Part shown: piece by piece, positions 51,842-60,910 of the stretch
Position numbering within the stretch: position 1 is the first letter of the stretch
Layout of the letters: each line of letters starts with the position of its first letter
Assembly: GCA_965116945.1 (NCBI GenBank)
Contig: OZ220734.1
Coordinates: forward strand, 558,001-622,000
From: Plut-88900 sp965116945
GTDB lineage: Bacteria; Chloroflexota; Dehalococcoidia; Plut-88900
DNA length: 64,000 nucleotides
Direction of reading: 5' to 3'
Notes under the pieces: generated by a model
Databases searched by the model: none
What the model was told of the DNA's origin: nothing
Seen by the model: the letters and a program-made list of their open reading frames with translations, nothing else
Program-made: the position numbers and the translations under genes

Positions 51842-53059
51842 ATGAATGACAGAACGCTTGGCGGAATCCGGGTGGTGGAGCTGGGGAGCCTGGTATCGGC
51901 GCCATATTGTGCGCGGTTGATGGCGGCTCTCGGGGCGGAGGTGATCAAGGTGGAGCCACCAGAAGGGGAGAAGGCCCGAGAGCATGGACCCTTCCCCGGT
52001 GGAGATCCCCATGCCGAGAAGAGTGGACTCTTTCTGGCGATGAACCTGGACAAGAAGGGCGTCACGCTAGACCTGAGGTCGGGAGCAGGGGCGGAGGTGT
52101 TCAAGAAGCTGATAGCTAAGTCGGATGTGGTTGTGGAAAACGGGCCGCCGGGGTGGCTGGAAGAGGTGGGGCTGGGGTACGAGTCGCTGAAGGCGAAGAC
52201 CCCGGGGTTGATCATGGTGTCGATTACCCCTTTCGGGCAAGACGGGCCGTACAGGGACTACGCAACCCACGACCTGAACCGATGGCATGCGGGTGGCTGG
52301 GGATATCTGTGGAAGGAACGCAGCGCAGAGGGTACACCCGGCCGAATGGTCCGGGGGCCAGGTTTTCTGCCAGCCTTCCAGGCTGCCTACAACGCCCTGA
52401 CAGCGGTCGTGGCGGCGTTGTATTTCCGGGATATGGGTGGGGAGGGGCAGCACATTGACGTCTCCGAGCAGGAGTCTATGGCATTTATACTGAACGGCGC
52501 TTTTCCGGTGTACAACGGCCTGAATCAGATACATGGGAAGGACGTGGCGATTCCGGCGTCAGTGCCCTCGGGGGTGCTTCCCTGTCGCGACGGATACGTG
52601 TTGATCAGCGCGATCGAATATCACCAGTGGGAAGGCCTGGTGAAGATGCTGGGAGAACCGGAATGGAGCCAAGCAGAATGGGCCAGTACGGTGGAGGGCC
52701 GACGCCTGAACTTCGACATCATAAATGCGTTTGTGTTGGAGTGGCTGGAAGACAAAGACGCGGACTGGGTGGTGAAGAAGGCGATTGAATACAGGATACC
52801 GGCCAGTCCCGTGGGGGTGACGGCGGGGCGTATCTTTGGGGACGAGCACCTGAAAGAAAGAGGATTCTTCGCGGAGATTGATCACCCGATTGCCGGAAAA
52901 CTGGCCTATCCCTCGGCGCCGTACAGGTTCTCGGAAACGGAGAGTTTCGCTCGGTTGCCAGCACCGCTGCTGGGCCAGCACAACAACGAGGTTTTCGGTG
53001 AAATTCTGGGGCTGGAACAAGATGCGGTGGCCCGGTTGAAACAAGAAGGGAACATCTAG
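51842..53059 (+). CDS. CoA-transferase family III (CaiB/BaiF) protein, copy 1
   Basis: This is a 405-residue formyl-CoA-transferase-type enzyme that moves CoA between carboxylic acids. The N-terminus is GIRVVELGSLVSAPYCARLMAALGAEVIKVE, shared by the family. Its catalytic aspartate is probably the one in DYATHDLNRWHAGGW. GQHIDVSEQESM and the C-terminal LLGQHNNEVFGEILGL complete the pattern. It precedes a second family III gene by 3 bases; such pairs may form a heterodimer. Confidence 0.88.
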   Translation: MNDRTLGGIRVVELGSLVSAPYCARLMAALGAEVIKVEPPEGEKAREHGPFPGGDPHAEKSGLFLAMNLDKKGVTLDLRSGAGAEVFKKLIAKSDVVVENGPPGWLEEVGLGYESLKAKTPGLIMVSITPFGQDGPYRDYATHDLNRWHAGGWGYLWKERSAEGTPGRMVRGPGFLPAFQAAYNALTAVVAALYFRDMGGEGQHIDVSEQESMAFILNGAFPVYNGLNQIHGKDVAIPASVPSGVLPCRDGYVLISAIEYHQWEGLVKMLGEPEWSQAEWASTVEGRRLNFDIINAFVLEWLEDKDADWVVKKAIEYRIPASPVGVTAGRIFGDEHLKERGFFAEIDHPIAGKLAYPSAPYRFSETESFARLPAPLLGQHNNEVFGEILGLEQDAVARLKQEGNI

Positions 53060-53062
53060 GAA

Positions 53063-54304
53063 TTGGCTGTCGGAGAAACACCCCCGGGAGTTACAAAGGG
53101 GGCGCTGGCGGGTGTAAGGGTGGCAGATTTTACAGCGTCGTGGGCGGGGCCTCACTGCGTGTCATTGCTGGCGTTCATGGGCGCGGAGGTAATCAAAATC
53201 GAGAGCCGTTCCAAACTGGACCTGGCCCGTTACTACCCTCCTTTCAAGGATGGCATCGAAAGTCCCGACAGGGCAATGTGGTTCGCACAGATGCATCGAA
53301 ACAGCCTGAGCGTAACCCTGAATCTGCGGGAGGCCGAGGGCGTTGAGATAGCCAAGCAGATCGTGGCGATTTCGGATATAGCGGCGGAGAACTTCCGGGC
53401 CGGGGTGGCGGACAGGTTGGGGCTGGGATACAGGGACCTAGTGAAGGTGAATCCACAGGTAATCATGGCATCGCTATCGGGGTTTGGGGCGTATGGGCCC
53501 CGGTCTCGGTGGGTCACCTATGGCATGCACGTGTCGAACATCTCGGGGCTGATGGGAGGGGTGGGGTACCCGGACACGGACCCGGTGTCGGACTGGGTAG
53601 AGTTGCCGGACCCCTCGGGAGGGGTGGCGGGGGCCTCGGCGGTACTGGCGGCGCTTCATTACAGGCTGAGGACAGGAAAGGGGCAGCACATAGATCTTTC
53701 GGAGGAGGAGACGGCAATCGGGTTTCAATCCGAAAAGCTGATGGACTACGCGATGAACGGTAGGGAGGCGGAGCGAATGGGAAACCGGGCCCCCGGCATG
53801 GCGCCTCACGGAGTTTACAGGTGCGCCGGCGATGATGAATGGGTGAGTGTAGCTGTCGAGAGCGAAGAGGAATGGGAAAGGTTGTGCTCGGCGATTGGCA
53901 AGGCTGAGCTTGCCAGGGACACAAGATTCAGGACGCTGGCGGTACGTAAGGAGAATGAAGGTGCCCTGGACGAGATAGTCGAGTCGTGGACACGGGTTCG
54001 GTCCAAGTGGGAGGTGATGAAGTCGTTACAGGGGTCGGGGGTGGGGGCAGTGGCGACATTCACAAATGAAGACCTTTATCAGGACGAACACCTGGCAGCG
54101 CGGGGGTTCTTCACGTGGGATGAGCACCCGGTGCAGGGTAGGGCAAGGATGCCTGCCCAGCCGTGGAAGATGTCCGAGACGCCGCTGGCGATGACCCGGC
54201 CGGGGCCAACTATGGGGGAGCACAACGGGCATGTGCTGGAGGAGTTGTTGGGGCTGGGTCGGGGGCAGGTTGAGGAGTTGGAGGGGCGGGGGGTGGTGTA
54301 TTAG
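53063..54304 (+). CDS. CoA-transferase family III (CaiB/BaiF) protein, copy 2
   Basis: This 413-residue relative of copy 1 starts with a TTG 3 bases after it. ALAGVRVADFTASWAGPHCVSLL opens the fold, and GQHIDLSEEETAIG and GEHNGHVLEELLGLG follow. Where copy 1 has the catalytic aspartate, this protein reads WVTYGMHVSNISGL, with Gly at the aligned position, so it may depend on copy 1 for catalysis. The start codon choice is uncertain because no clear ribosome site precedes it. Confidence 0.85.
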   Translation: MAVGETPPGVTKGALAGVRVADFTASWAGPHCVSLLAFMGAEVIKIESRSKLDLARYYPPFKDGIESPDRAMWFAQMHRNSLSVTLNLREAEGVEIAKQIVAISDIAAENFRAGVADRLGLGYRDLVKVNPQVIMASLSGFGAYGPRSRWVTYGMHVSNISGLMGGVGYPDTDPVSDWVELPDPSGGVAGASAVLAALHYRLRTGKGQHIDLSEEETAIGFQSEKLMDYAMNGREAERMGNRAPGMAPHGVYRCAGDDEWVSVAVESEEEWERLCSAIGKAELARDTRFRTLAVRKENEGALDEIVESWTRVRSKWEVMKSLQGSGVGAVATFTNEDLYQDEHLAARGFFTWDEHPVQGRARMPAQPWKMSETPLAMTRPGPTMGEHNGHVLEELLGLGRGQVEELEGRGVVY

Positions 54305-54652
54305 GGGGGTTAAAGGTGGGTATGCCATCCACTCAAAGAGGAACTATGCACGGGGAAGGGTGAGTGGAGACCAGGGATGTGAATAGCAGGCAGGCGCTTT
54401 AGGTCTCTCGCGGGGCCTCGGGATGAGTTGTCGGAGGGGGAGTGGATCGGCGATTGCGGACGCTTGGATATGCCTGGGCCTCCCCTCCGCTCATACTTCG
54501 AGGGCCTCAGCACGAGCGGCCCCACCGCCGGGGAGGACAGGCACGAGAACTGCCTCTACGGGGAGAGGACGGGATGCTCCACACCATTCCGCTCCTGAGA
54601 CGCTTCGACTCCGCTCAGGGCGAGCGGAATACCCCAACCCGCGGAATGTTCC
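54305..54652. other. Gene-free interval with R1 and related repeats
   Basis: The interval contains an R1 hairpin (54487-54519) and a copy of the GGACAGG-CACGAGA-type hairpin near 54536-54560. A CTTCGACTCCGCTCAGGG segment lies near 54602. No gene is supported. Confidence 0.6.
54487..54519 (+). repeat. R1 intergenic hairpin repeat
   Basis: CCGCTCATACTTCGAGGGCCTCAGCACGAGCGG has the R1 arms with one mismatch. The orientation is the same as at 231, 7225, 7393 and 63728. Confidence 0.6.
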
Positions 54653-55123
54653 CTAGCGGCGGCGGACGTGGGAGCGGCCGGCGCGGGCTACCAGGTGGCC
54701 GTGCTGGTTGCGGAAGTTGTGCTCTACGACTATGAAGGCCATGTCTCCGGTGCGGCCGGTCTTTCGGTAGACATCAGTGACACGGGCGGTGCAGGTTAGG
54801 ACATCGCCGGGGCGGACGGGGAGGAGGGGTTCGACCCACTGGCCAGCCATGTAGATGGTGCCTTCGAATTCAAGATTCAGGTCGGAGGGTTCATCCAGGC
54901 GGACGAAGGAGGCGACGAAGGATGGCGGGGCAATGACGTCACCGTAGGGGCCACGGGCGGAGGCTTCTTCATCGACGAATAGGGGGTTGGTCTCTCCGAT
55001 GGCGCGGGAGAAGCCGAGGACCATCTCCCGGGTGACGGTATGGGTGGCCTTTAAGTAGTCCCTGCCAAGTACTTCCCGGTTGAACCGGAGGGCTTCCTGG
55101 GGAGAGGGTTGGGCGGCAGTCAT
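54653..55123 (-). CDS. MaoC-like (FAS1-type dehydratase) protein
   Basis: This 156-residue hot-dog-fold protein resembles the N-terminal MaoC/FAS1 dehydratase domain: FSRAIGETNPLFVDEEASARGPYGDVIAPPSF, then LPVRPGDVLTCTARVTDVYRKTGRTG. It would hydrate an enoyl-CoA or a related thioester. The ring of catalytic residues (Asp/His) is not fully visible, as in other N-terminal-type domains that pair with a second subunit. It lies 16 bases after the amine oxidase gene at 55140. Confidence 0.82.
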   Translation of the reverse strand: MTAAQPSPQEALRFNREVLGRDYLKATHTVTREMVLGFSRAIGETNPLFVDEEASARGPYGDVIAPPSFVASFVRLDEPSDLNLEFEGTIYMAGQWVEPLLPVRPGDVLTCTARVTDVYRKTGRTGDMAFIVVEHNFRNQHGHLVARAGRSHVRRR

Positions 55124-55139
55124 GATGCGTTCAGGATGA

Positions 55140-56465
55140 CTAGTCGTGGGCCTTTATCTCTGCGACAACCCGATCGCCTGACTGGATAGCGCCGTTGGTG
55201 AACCCAGGGCTGGTGTAGTCGCCGCAAAAGTGAAGCCGGCCCACGGACCTTTGAAGGAGTGGGTATATCTCGGTGTGACCGGGCTTCCATAGGGGTATTG
55301 CGTGGGGCCAGTGGGCGATGTCGGACTGTACGACTTTGCCACGGACCTCGGGAACCATGTCCACGAGGTCGTCGAGGAGTATTTCCGAGACTTCACCGTC
55401 TGAACGGGACATGAGGTCTTTAGCTACGGCGTTGCCGGTGTAAACACGCAGGATACCCTGACCGGTCTTGCGCTTGTATTCGTCGGAGTATGTGAAGGAT
55501 GGGTCTGTGATGGCACAGACCCTCTGGCCGGATACCGGCACCCGCCACACGCCCTTGCCGATCAGGTTTTCGGAGAGTTCGTCGATGAGAAAGGCGGCGG
55601 TGGTCATGGAGCCGTATTCGATCTTGGCGAGGGCTTCGCGCTTCCAGTCGGGGAGGCCCTGTACGCAACTCAGGGTAAAGGGCGCCTGGGAGGCCATAAC
55701 GCAGCGTCGGGCGTGGACGGTCTTCTTCTTGCCGCCACGGTCATAAGTGATCTTGACACGATCTTCAAGTTCCTTGACCTCCGTAACCTCTGTACCCAGG
55801 AGCGCTTTGTCTCCGAGCAGGCGGTGGAGGGCTATGGTGGCCTGGTGGGTACCGCCTTCAACAAAATACTCATCTTCCATGAAGGCGAGTATTACCATGA
55901 GCGAGTGAAAGGGGGTGACCGTATCGGCGCCCATGGTGCTGGCCGTGATGGCGAATACATTCCACAACTCACGGATTGATTCCGGAGCAATGCCCAGGAA
56001 TTCATCAACGGTGGATGAATTAAGTTCGATTACCTTGGGGTTAGTGGGGTCAAAGTCGGCATCGAGAAGGGACTTGTACTTGCGCCGAGTCTTCCACATG
56101 TGCCAGGCGAACTTGATCTTGTCCATGAAAGGAATGGGCATTTTCAGTAGGAGCCGGTATTCGTTGGCGGCAGCTACCAGCTTGCCGTTCATGTACAAAG
56201 GGAGCTTGGACTTGGCGATAAGAGTGCGCTCGACGCCAATTTCATCGACAAGCTTGGCGAAGGGGCCTTCGTTTCCCATGACGACCTGGGCCCCGGCGTT
56301 GTAGACGTAAGGGCCTAGGGTGCGGGACTCGGTGCGGCCACCGGGAATCTCCTCTTTTTCGAGGAGAAGGATATTGCGGTCACGCATGCGATAAGCAGCG
56401 GTGAGACCGGCAAGGCCACCGCCAACTATTACTACGTCGAGGAGAGAGTCGGTGTTGTCAGGCAT
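55140..56465 (-). CDS. FAD-dependent amine oxidase-like protein, copy 2
   Basis: This 441-residue flavoprotein is of the protoporphyrinogen/monoamine oxidase class. The FAD motif VIVGGGLAGLTAAYRM and NILLLEKEEIPGGRTES are at the N-terminus. The second FAD contact is LHFCGDYTSPGFTNGAIQSG at the end. The middle binds the unknown substrate. It overlaps the start of its transcript neighbour at 56458-57816 by 8 bases; the two are paralogues of similar length and probably work together. Confidence 0.87.
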   Translation of the reverse strand: MPDNTDSLLDVVIVGGGLAGLTAAYRMRDRNILLLEKEEIPGGRTESRTLGPYVYNAGAQVVMGNEGPFAKLVDEIGVERTLIAKSKLPLYMNGKLVAAANEYRLLLKMPIPFMDKIKFAWHMWKTRRKYKSLLDADFDPTNPKVIELNSSTVDEFLGIAPESIRELWNVFAITASTMGADTVTPFHSLMVILAFMEDEYFVEGGTHQATIALHRLLGDKALLGTEVTEVKELEDRVKITYDRGGKKKTVHARRCVMASQAPFTLSCVQGLPDWKREALAKIEYGSMTTAAFLIDELSENLIGKGVWRVPVSGQRVCAITDPSFTYSDEYKRKTGQGILRVYTGNAVAKDLMSRSDGEVSEILLDDLVDMVPEVRGKVVQSDIAHWPHAIPLWKPGHTEIYPLLQRSVGRLHFCGDYTSPGFTNGAIQSGDRVVAEIKAHD

Positions 56466-57816
56466 GGCTAGGCACCGGCTCCTGCTGGAGCTCTCTTAGA
56501 ACTCGTTGGGCGGAGAGGACGGCGGCTTCCAGGCCGCCGCTGACTGTGTAGTCCCCGCAGTAGTGAATGCGACCAGTAGGTTCCTTGATCCTCTCGGCGA
56601 TTTCCAAACGTCCGATGCGCCAGGGGCTGATGGCGTGGGGCCAGTGCTTTATCGAGGTCTCGACTATCTTGCCGGCAATAGCGGGGAATGCGGATACAAG
56701 CTCTTCGGTGAGGACTTCGAGCGCCTCGCCGTCGGACATCTGCTGAAGCTCCTTGGAAGCCTTGTCGCCGGTATAGACTCGAAGGAGCCCCTGCCCCGTG
56801 CGTTGCTTGATCTCTTTGGAGAAGGTGAAGGTAGGGTTGGTTACGGAAACGATTTTTTTGCCGATGATGGGCACCCGCCAGACGCCTTCGCCCAGGAATT
56901 TTTCAGAATTCTCACTGAGGAGGAACCCGGCGGATGTCATGGACCCGAAATCAACCTGATCGATGACTTCGCGTTTCCATTTGGGCATGTCCTTGACTAT
57001 GCTCGATACCAGGGGAGCGGGTATAGCAATGATGCAACGCCTGGCGGCGACGGTCTTGCGTTGCCCGGCATGGTCGTAGCTGACACGGACAGTGCCGTTT
57101 TCGTGGACGATCTCGTCTACGGTGGCGGAGGTCTCGGTCTTGTCCTGAACGAGGCTCCACAGGGCCTTTGTAAGTTCCCAGGTCCCGCCGGTGACGTAGT
57201 ACTCATCCTCGGCGAAGTGCAGGAAAGTGTTGACGGGTTGGAAGGCGGCTACCTCGTCGGCGGCAGCCGTGTTGGCGGCCATGGATAGAGTGTCCCAGAT
57301 TGCTCGAATATCCGGGTGGTAGGCGTTCATGTAGTCTTCGAGGGTGACCGCTGAGAGTTCCCGGGTCTTGGGGTTATTGGGGTCGGGTTCCTGGTCGACT
57401 AGCTCGCTGTAGCGGTTACGCGTGCGGAGGACCTTGAAGCCCATCTTGACCTTTTCAGTGAGGGGAATTGGGAGTCGCCATAGGAAAAGGGGTTCGCCAA
57501 GGGTGCGGGGCTTGAGAGGGGCGGTGATGAGCTTGCCCTTCATGTGCATGGGCATCCGAGTCTTGTCGATGAGCGAAAACCCCACGCCGATCTCCCGGGC
57601 GAGCTTTGCGGTCTCGCTCTCATCGCTCAGGATAACCTGGGCGCCGGTGTTGTAGACGTATTCGCCCATCTTGCGGGAGATGGTGCGGCCGCCGCAGAAA
57701 TCCTCTCTTTCGAGAACGAGGATGTTCTTGTCCCTGAGTCGGTAGGCTGTGGTGAGGCCAGCAAGGCCTGCGCCAACGATAACAGCGTCAAAGACTTGAT
57801 TGATTTCATCCGACAT
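56458..57816 (-). CDS. FAD-dependent amine oxidase-like protein, copy 1
   Basis: This 452-residue paralogue of the next gene begins AVIVGAGLAGLTTAYRLRDKNILVLERE and ends IHYCGDYTVSGGLEAAVLSA. Both proteins share the order of motifs, for example MKGKLI and MGEYVYNTGAQVI against NGKLVAA and LGPYVYNAGAQVV. It is the first gene of a three-gene unit ending in the MaoC-like gene. The amine or other substrate is unknown. Confidence 0.87.
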   Translation of the reverse strand: MSDEINQVFDAVIVGAGLAGLTTAYRLRDKNILVLEREDFCGGRTISRKMGEYVYNTGAQVILSDESETAKLAREIGVGFSLIDKTRMPMHMKGKLITAPLKPRTLGEPLFLWRLPIPLTEKVKMGFKVLRTRNRYSELVDQEPDPNNPKTRELSAVTLEDYMNAYHPDIRAIWDTLSMAANTAAADEVAAFQPVNTFLHFAEDEYYVTGGTWELTKALWSLVQDKTETSATVDEIVHENGTVRVSYDHAGQRKTVAARRCIIAIPAPLVSSIVKDMPKWKREVIDQVDFGSMTSAGFLLSENSEKFLGEGVWRVPIIGKKIVSVTNPTFTFSKEIKQRTGQGLLRVYTGDKASKELQQMSDGEALEVLTEELVSAFPAIAGKIVETSIKHWPHAISPWRIGRLEIAERIKEPTGRIHYCGDYTVSGGLEAAVLSAQRVLRELQQEPVPSHA

Positions 57817-57956
57817 TGATGGTCATTCCTTCCGGCGATTTGGTTGGTGGTGAATAAGCCCCCGGGGGCCGGGGGAATGATACAACATCGGGGTGGGGAG
57901 GTGGGGGACAGCGGTGATGCAGTGGAAACGGGAGGATACCCCCGACCCCACAGAGG

Positions 57957-58080
57957 AACCCTCTCCCCCTTGGTCCCCCTCTCCCTTAGGGCCTGTAAGG
58001 TAGAGGGGGAAAGAAGAACAGAGGCATACCCCATGCGCTAAAGCGCATGGGGTATGCCTCTAGTTCAGTACTGGGGGGTG
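57957..58080 (+). repeat. R3 repeat copy 4
   Basis: The constant hairpin is CCCCCTCTCCCTT ... AAGGTAGAGGGGG. The variable hairpin at 58020-58061 has perfect 20-base arms (inner part CATACCCCATGCGCT) around AA. It ends CCTCTAGTTCAGTACTGG like copy 3. Confidence 0.85.
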
Positions 58081-58305
58081 GGGAGGTGGGGGATGATGAC
58101 GGTATTATGGGTGTACGGGTGGTCCTGTCCCCGGCGCTAGAATCACCCTCACCCTAGCCTTCTCCCGTCAAGAGGTCTTTGCGTAACTCCGCGTTAGGGG
58201 AGCGCGACACCCCACCCATTCCGCTCTTGAGACCCCCTTCGAGAGCCTCAGGACATGCTTCGACTCCGCTCAGGGCGGGCGGAATCCCATACCACAGGGC
58301 ATGGT

Positions 58306-58326
58306 TTCCCGATCGGAGTCGGGAAT
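58306..58326 (+). repeat. R2 hairpin repeat
   Basis: TTCCCGATCGGAGTCGGGAA followed by TGACGG, nearly identical to the copy at 45769. Confidence 0.65.
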
Positions 58327-58337
58327 GACGGAGAGGG

Positions 58338-58754
58338 TTAGCTTGGGTCGTGGTTGAGCATCCAGTTGATGCCGAACTTGTCGGTGCAGGCGCCGAAGTA
58401 AGAGCCCCAGAACATGTCCTGCTGGGGCATGGTTACGGTTCCGCCCTCGGAGAGTTTGGCAAAGAGCTGATCGGCTTCCTCACGGGTGGAGGGCATGTAG
58501 GAGATGGAGAAATTGGTGCCCATTATCGGCGGGGGACCAAAGGCCGAGGGCATGTCGCTGCCCATGAGGACGCTGCTGCCGATGGTGTAGGAGACGTGCA
58601 TGACGTTGTTACGCTCATCTTCGGCGATGGGCATGTCGTCGGGACCTTCGGCGAAGGTTGTAAAGATGTCATATTCACCGCCGAAAATGGAGCGGTAGAA
58701 CTCAAAGGCCTCTCGGCAGTTGCCAGGGAAGTGAAGATATACGAAGAGGGACAT
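58338..58754 (-). CDS. VOC / PhnB-like protein
   Basis: This is a 138-residue protein of the PhnB-type glyoxalase-like group. It begins VYLHFPGNCREAFEFYRSIFGGEYD, has DDMPIAEDERNNVMHVSY in the centre and ends FWGSYFGACTDKFGINWMLNHDPS, all characteristic. Members are metal-binding dimers, most of unknown substrate. It stands alone, between repeats and a divergent gatC. Confidence 0.88.
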   Translation of the reverse strand: MSLFVYLHFPGNCREAFEFYRSIFGGEYDIFTTFAEGPDDMPIAEDERNNVMHVSYTIGSSVLMGSDMPSAFGPPPIMGTNFSISYMPSTREEADQLFAKLSEGGTVTMPQQDMFWGSYFGACTDKFGINWMLNHDPS

Positions 58755-58948
58755 ATTTTCCTGCCTTACTAGTGGTTGTACGGTGTTTTCTGCGGGCGAG
58801 TTATTTTAACTGAGAATCCAGTTGAAGGAGAGGTGCGTCCCAATAGGGGCCCGGAAAGAAGTCACGGCTCTCATACATCATAGTTAGCGACCTCCGTGCC
58901 GCGGGGATGGGCGCTGAGGTGGTATATAATTGGTGCTCTGGGGAAGCC

Positions 58949-59236
58949 ATGGCATTAAGTAGAGAAGAAGTAGAGCATATTGCCCTGTTGGCGCGAGTCG
59001 GGATGACGGAGGAGGACCTGGAAACCTTCGGGGGGCAGCTGTCCCACATACTGGAGCAGTTCAACGTGCTGAATGAAGTCGACACCGAGGATATTCCCCC
59101 CACCTCCCACACCGTAGACCTGTCCAGTGTATTCAGAGAAGATGAAGCACGCCCGTCCCTGTCGCAGGAGGACACATTGTCCAACGCTCCCCGCAGGGAC
59201 GACGACTATTTCAGGGTCAAGCCGGTGCTCGGCTGA
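58949..59236 (+). CDS. gatC: Aspartyl/glutamyl-tRNA(Asn/Gln) amidotransferase subunit C
   Basis: The 95 residues are typical of GatC: LSREEVEHIALLARVGMTEEDLE, ending NAPRRDDDYFRVKPVLG. The subunit stabilises GatA within the GatCAB complex that makes Gln-tRNA(Gln) and Asn-tRNA(Asn). TATAAT at 58925-58930 gives a possible -10 box and a short leader. It precedes gatA by 8 bases. gatB is not in the window. Confidence 0.93.
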   Translation: MALSREEVEHIALLARVGMTEEDLETFGGQLSHILEQFNVLNEVDTEDIPPTSHTVDLSSVFREDEARPSLSQEDTLSNAPRRDDDYFRVKPVLG

Positions 59237-59244
59237 CTCTTAGG

Positions 59245-60714
59245 ATGAGCAACTCGCAACCCCTTCACGACCTCACCATTCACGATGCGTCCGATCTATT
59301 GACGCGCCGTGAAATCACTTCCGTTGAACTTACGGAGGCAGTGCTGGAGCGCATCGAGAACGTGGATGAGAGAGTCAAGGCATTTGTTACCGTAACGGGC
59401 GAAGGGGCTATGGCAGAGGCGCGGGTGTCTGATGAAAGGCGAGGAGAGGGGGCGGTGGGGCCTCTGGACGGGGTCCCAATGATGTTGAAGGACAACCTGT
59501 GCACCAGGGGCATTCGCACAACCTGTTCTTCGAAGATGCTGGAGAGCTTCGTGCCGCCCTACGACGCTCACGTAGCGGAGCGGCTGCGGGAGTCGGGGGC
59601 GGTGATGGTGGGGAAGGGAAACCTGGACGAGTTTGCGATGGGATCGTCGACGGAGAACTCTGCGTACTTTGCGACGCGAAACCCATGGGACCTGGGTCGG
59701 GTGCCGGGGGGAAGCAGCGGCGGGGCGACGGCGGCGGTGTCGGCGGGGGAGGCTATGTACTCACTGGGATCCGATACCGGAGGCAGCATCCGCCAGCCAG
59801 CGTCGTTCTGCGGGGTGGTTGGGCTGAAGCCTACTTACGGTGCGGTAAGCAGGTATGGACTGGTGGCATTCGGAAGTTCGCTGGACCAGATCGGGCCAGT
59901 AACCAAGGACGTGACGGATAGCGCACTTGTGATGAATGCAATTGCGGGGCACGACGCCCGGGACTCGACGTCCGTGCCGTTCGAACCGCCAGACTACACC
60001 AAGGCTCTCGTCCCGGACATCAAGGGAATGCGTATAGGCGTGCCGAAGGACTATTTTGTAGAGGGCATGGGCCAGGATGTCAGTGACGTGCTGGAGAGAG
60101 CCATCGGCAAGCTGGAAGAGCTGGGGGCGGAGGTTGACCGGGACGTTTCACTGCCGCACACGAAGTATGCGTTGGCGGTGTACTACATAATCGCTCCGTC
60201 CGAGGCATCGGCGAACCTGGCGCGGTACGACGGGGTGAAGTACGGGTATTCGGCGCAGGAAGCGGGGAGCATGTGGGAGGCCATGGAGAAGACGCGGCAG
60301 TACGGGTTCGGGCCCGAGGTGAAGCGGCGGATAATGCTCGGGACGTATGCTCTGTCGTCAGGTTACTACGACGCTTACTACCTGAAGGCGCAGAAGGTCA
60401 GGACGCTGATACGTCGGGAGTTTGAAGAAGCATTCGAGAGGTTCGATGCGGTGGTTGCGCCAACCTGCCCGACTCCGGCGTTTGAGCTCGGGGCCAAGAT
60501 GGATGATCCGGTACAGATGTACCTGAGCGACATCTGTACCATACCGGCGAACATAGCCGGCATACCGGCGATGTCGGTGCCTGCTGGGTTTTCGTTTGGC
60601 CTGCCGGTGGGCATGCAGATCATGTCCAAGGCGTTTGGGGAGTCGGCGTTGTTGCGGGTTGCATACGCATACGAGCAGTCGATGGGATGGCGGCACCTTC
60701 GGGCGCCGGTGTGA
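59245..60714 (+). CDS. gatA: Aspartyl/glutamyl-tRNA(Asn/Gln) amidotransferase subunit A
   Basis: This 489-residue glutaminase/amidase subunit produces ammonia for tRNA transamidation. The catalytic triad is visible as Lys in MLKDNLC, the cis-Ser in GSDTGGSIRQPAS and the nucleophile Ser in PGGSSGGATAAV. The C-terminal part reads AGIPAMSVPAGFS and GLPVGMQIM. It follows gatC by 8 bases; together they show that this organism uses the indirect pathway for Gln-tRNA and/or Asn-tRNA. Confidence 0.95.
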   Translation: MSNSQPLHDLTIHDASDLLTRREITSVELTEAVLERIENVDERVKAFVTVTGEGAMAEARVSDERRGEGAVGPLDGVPMMLKDNLCTRGIRTTCSSKMLESFVPPYDAHVAERLRESGAVMVGKGNLDEFAMGSSTENSAYFATRNPWDLGRVPGGSSGGATAAVSAGEAMYSLGSDTGGSIRQPASFCGVVGLKPTYGAVSRYGLVAFGSSLDQIGPVTKDVTDSALVMNAIAGHDARDSTSVPFEPPDYTKALVPDIKGMRIGVPKDYFVEGMGQDVSDVLERAIGKLEELGAEVDRDVSLPHTKYALAVYYIIAPSEASANLARYDGVKYGYSAQEAGSMWEAMEKTRQYGFGPEVKRRIMLGTYALSSGYYDAYYLKAQKVRTLIRREFEEAFERFDAVVAPTCPTPAFELGAKMDDPVQMYLSDICTIPANIAGIPAMSVPAGFSFGLPVGMQIMSKAFGESALLRVAYAYEQSMGWRHLRAPV

Positions 60715-60910
60715 GGGTTAACCAAGACTGCCAAATACCCAAGTGAACCTGCACCATCCCGATCAACACTTCGACGGGGAGCAGGGCCAGCGGCACAACC
60801 CATTGATGGATTTTGCGTCGGGTGCTGAAAAGACGATTGTATGTAGGGTCTCAAAGCCAGTTTGATATACTCACCCGGCTTTCTCCGAGCTTTCCTTTAC
60901 CAGGGTAGAT

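Larger units (their letters stand above)
57817..58337. other. Gene-free interval with R3 and R2 repeats
   Basis: The interval holds R3 copy 4 (57957-58080), a short C-rich/G-rich hairpin near 58145, CTCAGG/CTTCGACTCCGCTCAGGG segments near 58245-58275 and an R2 hairpin at 58306-58326. No gene is supported. Confidence 0.6.
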
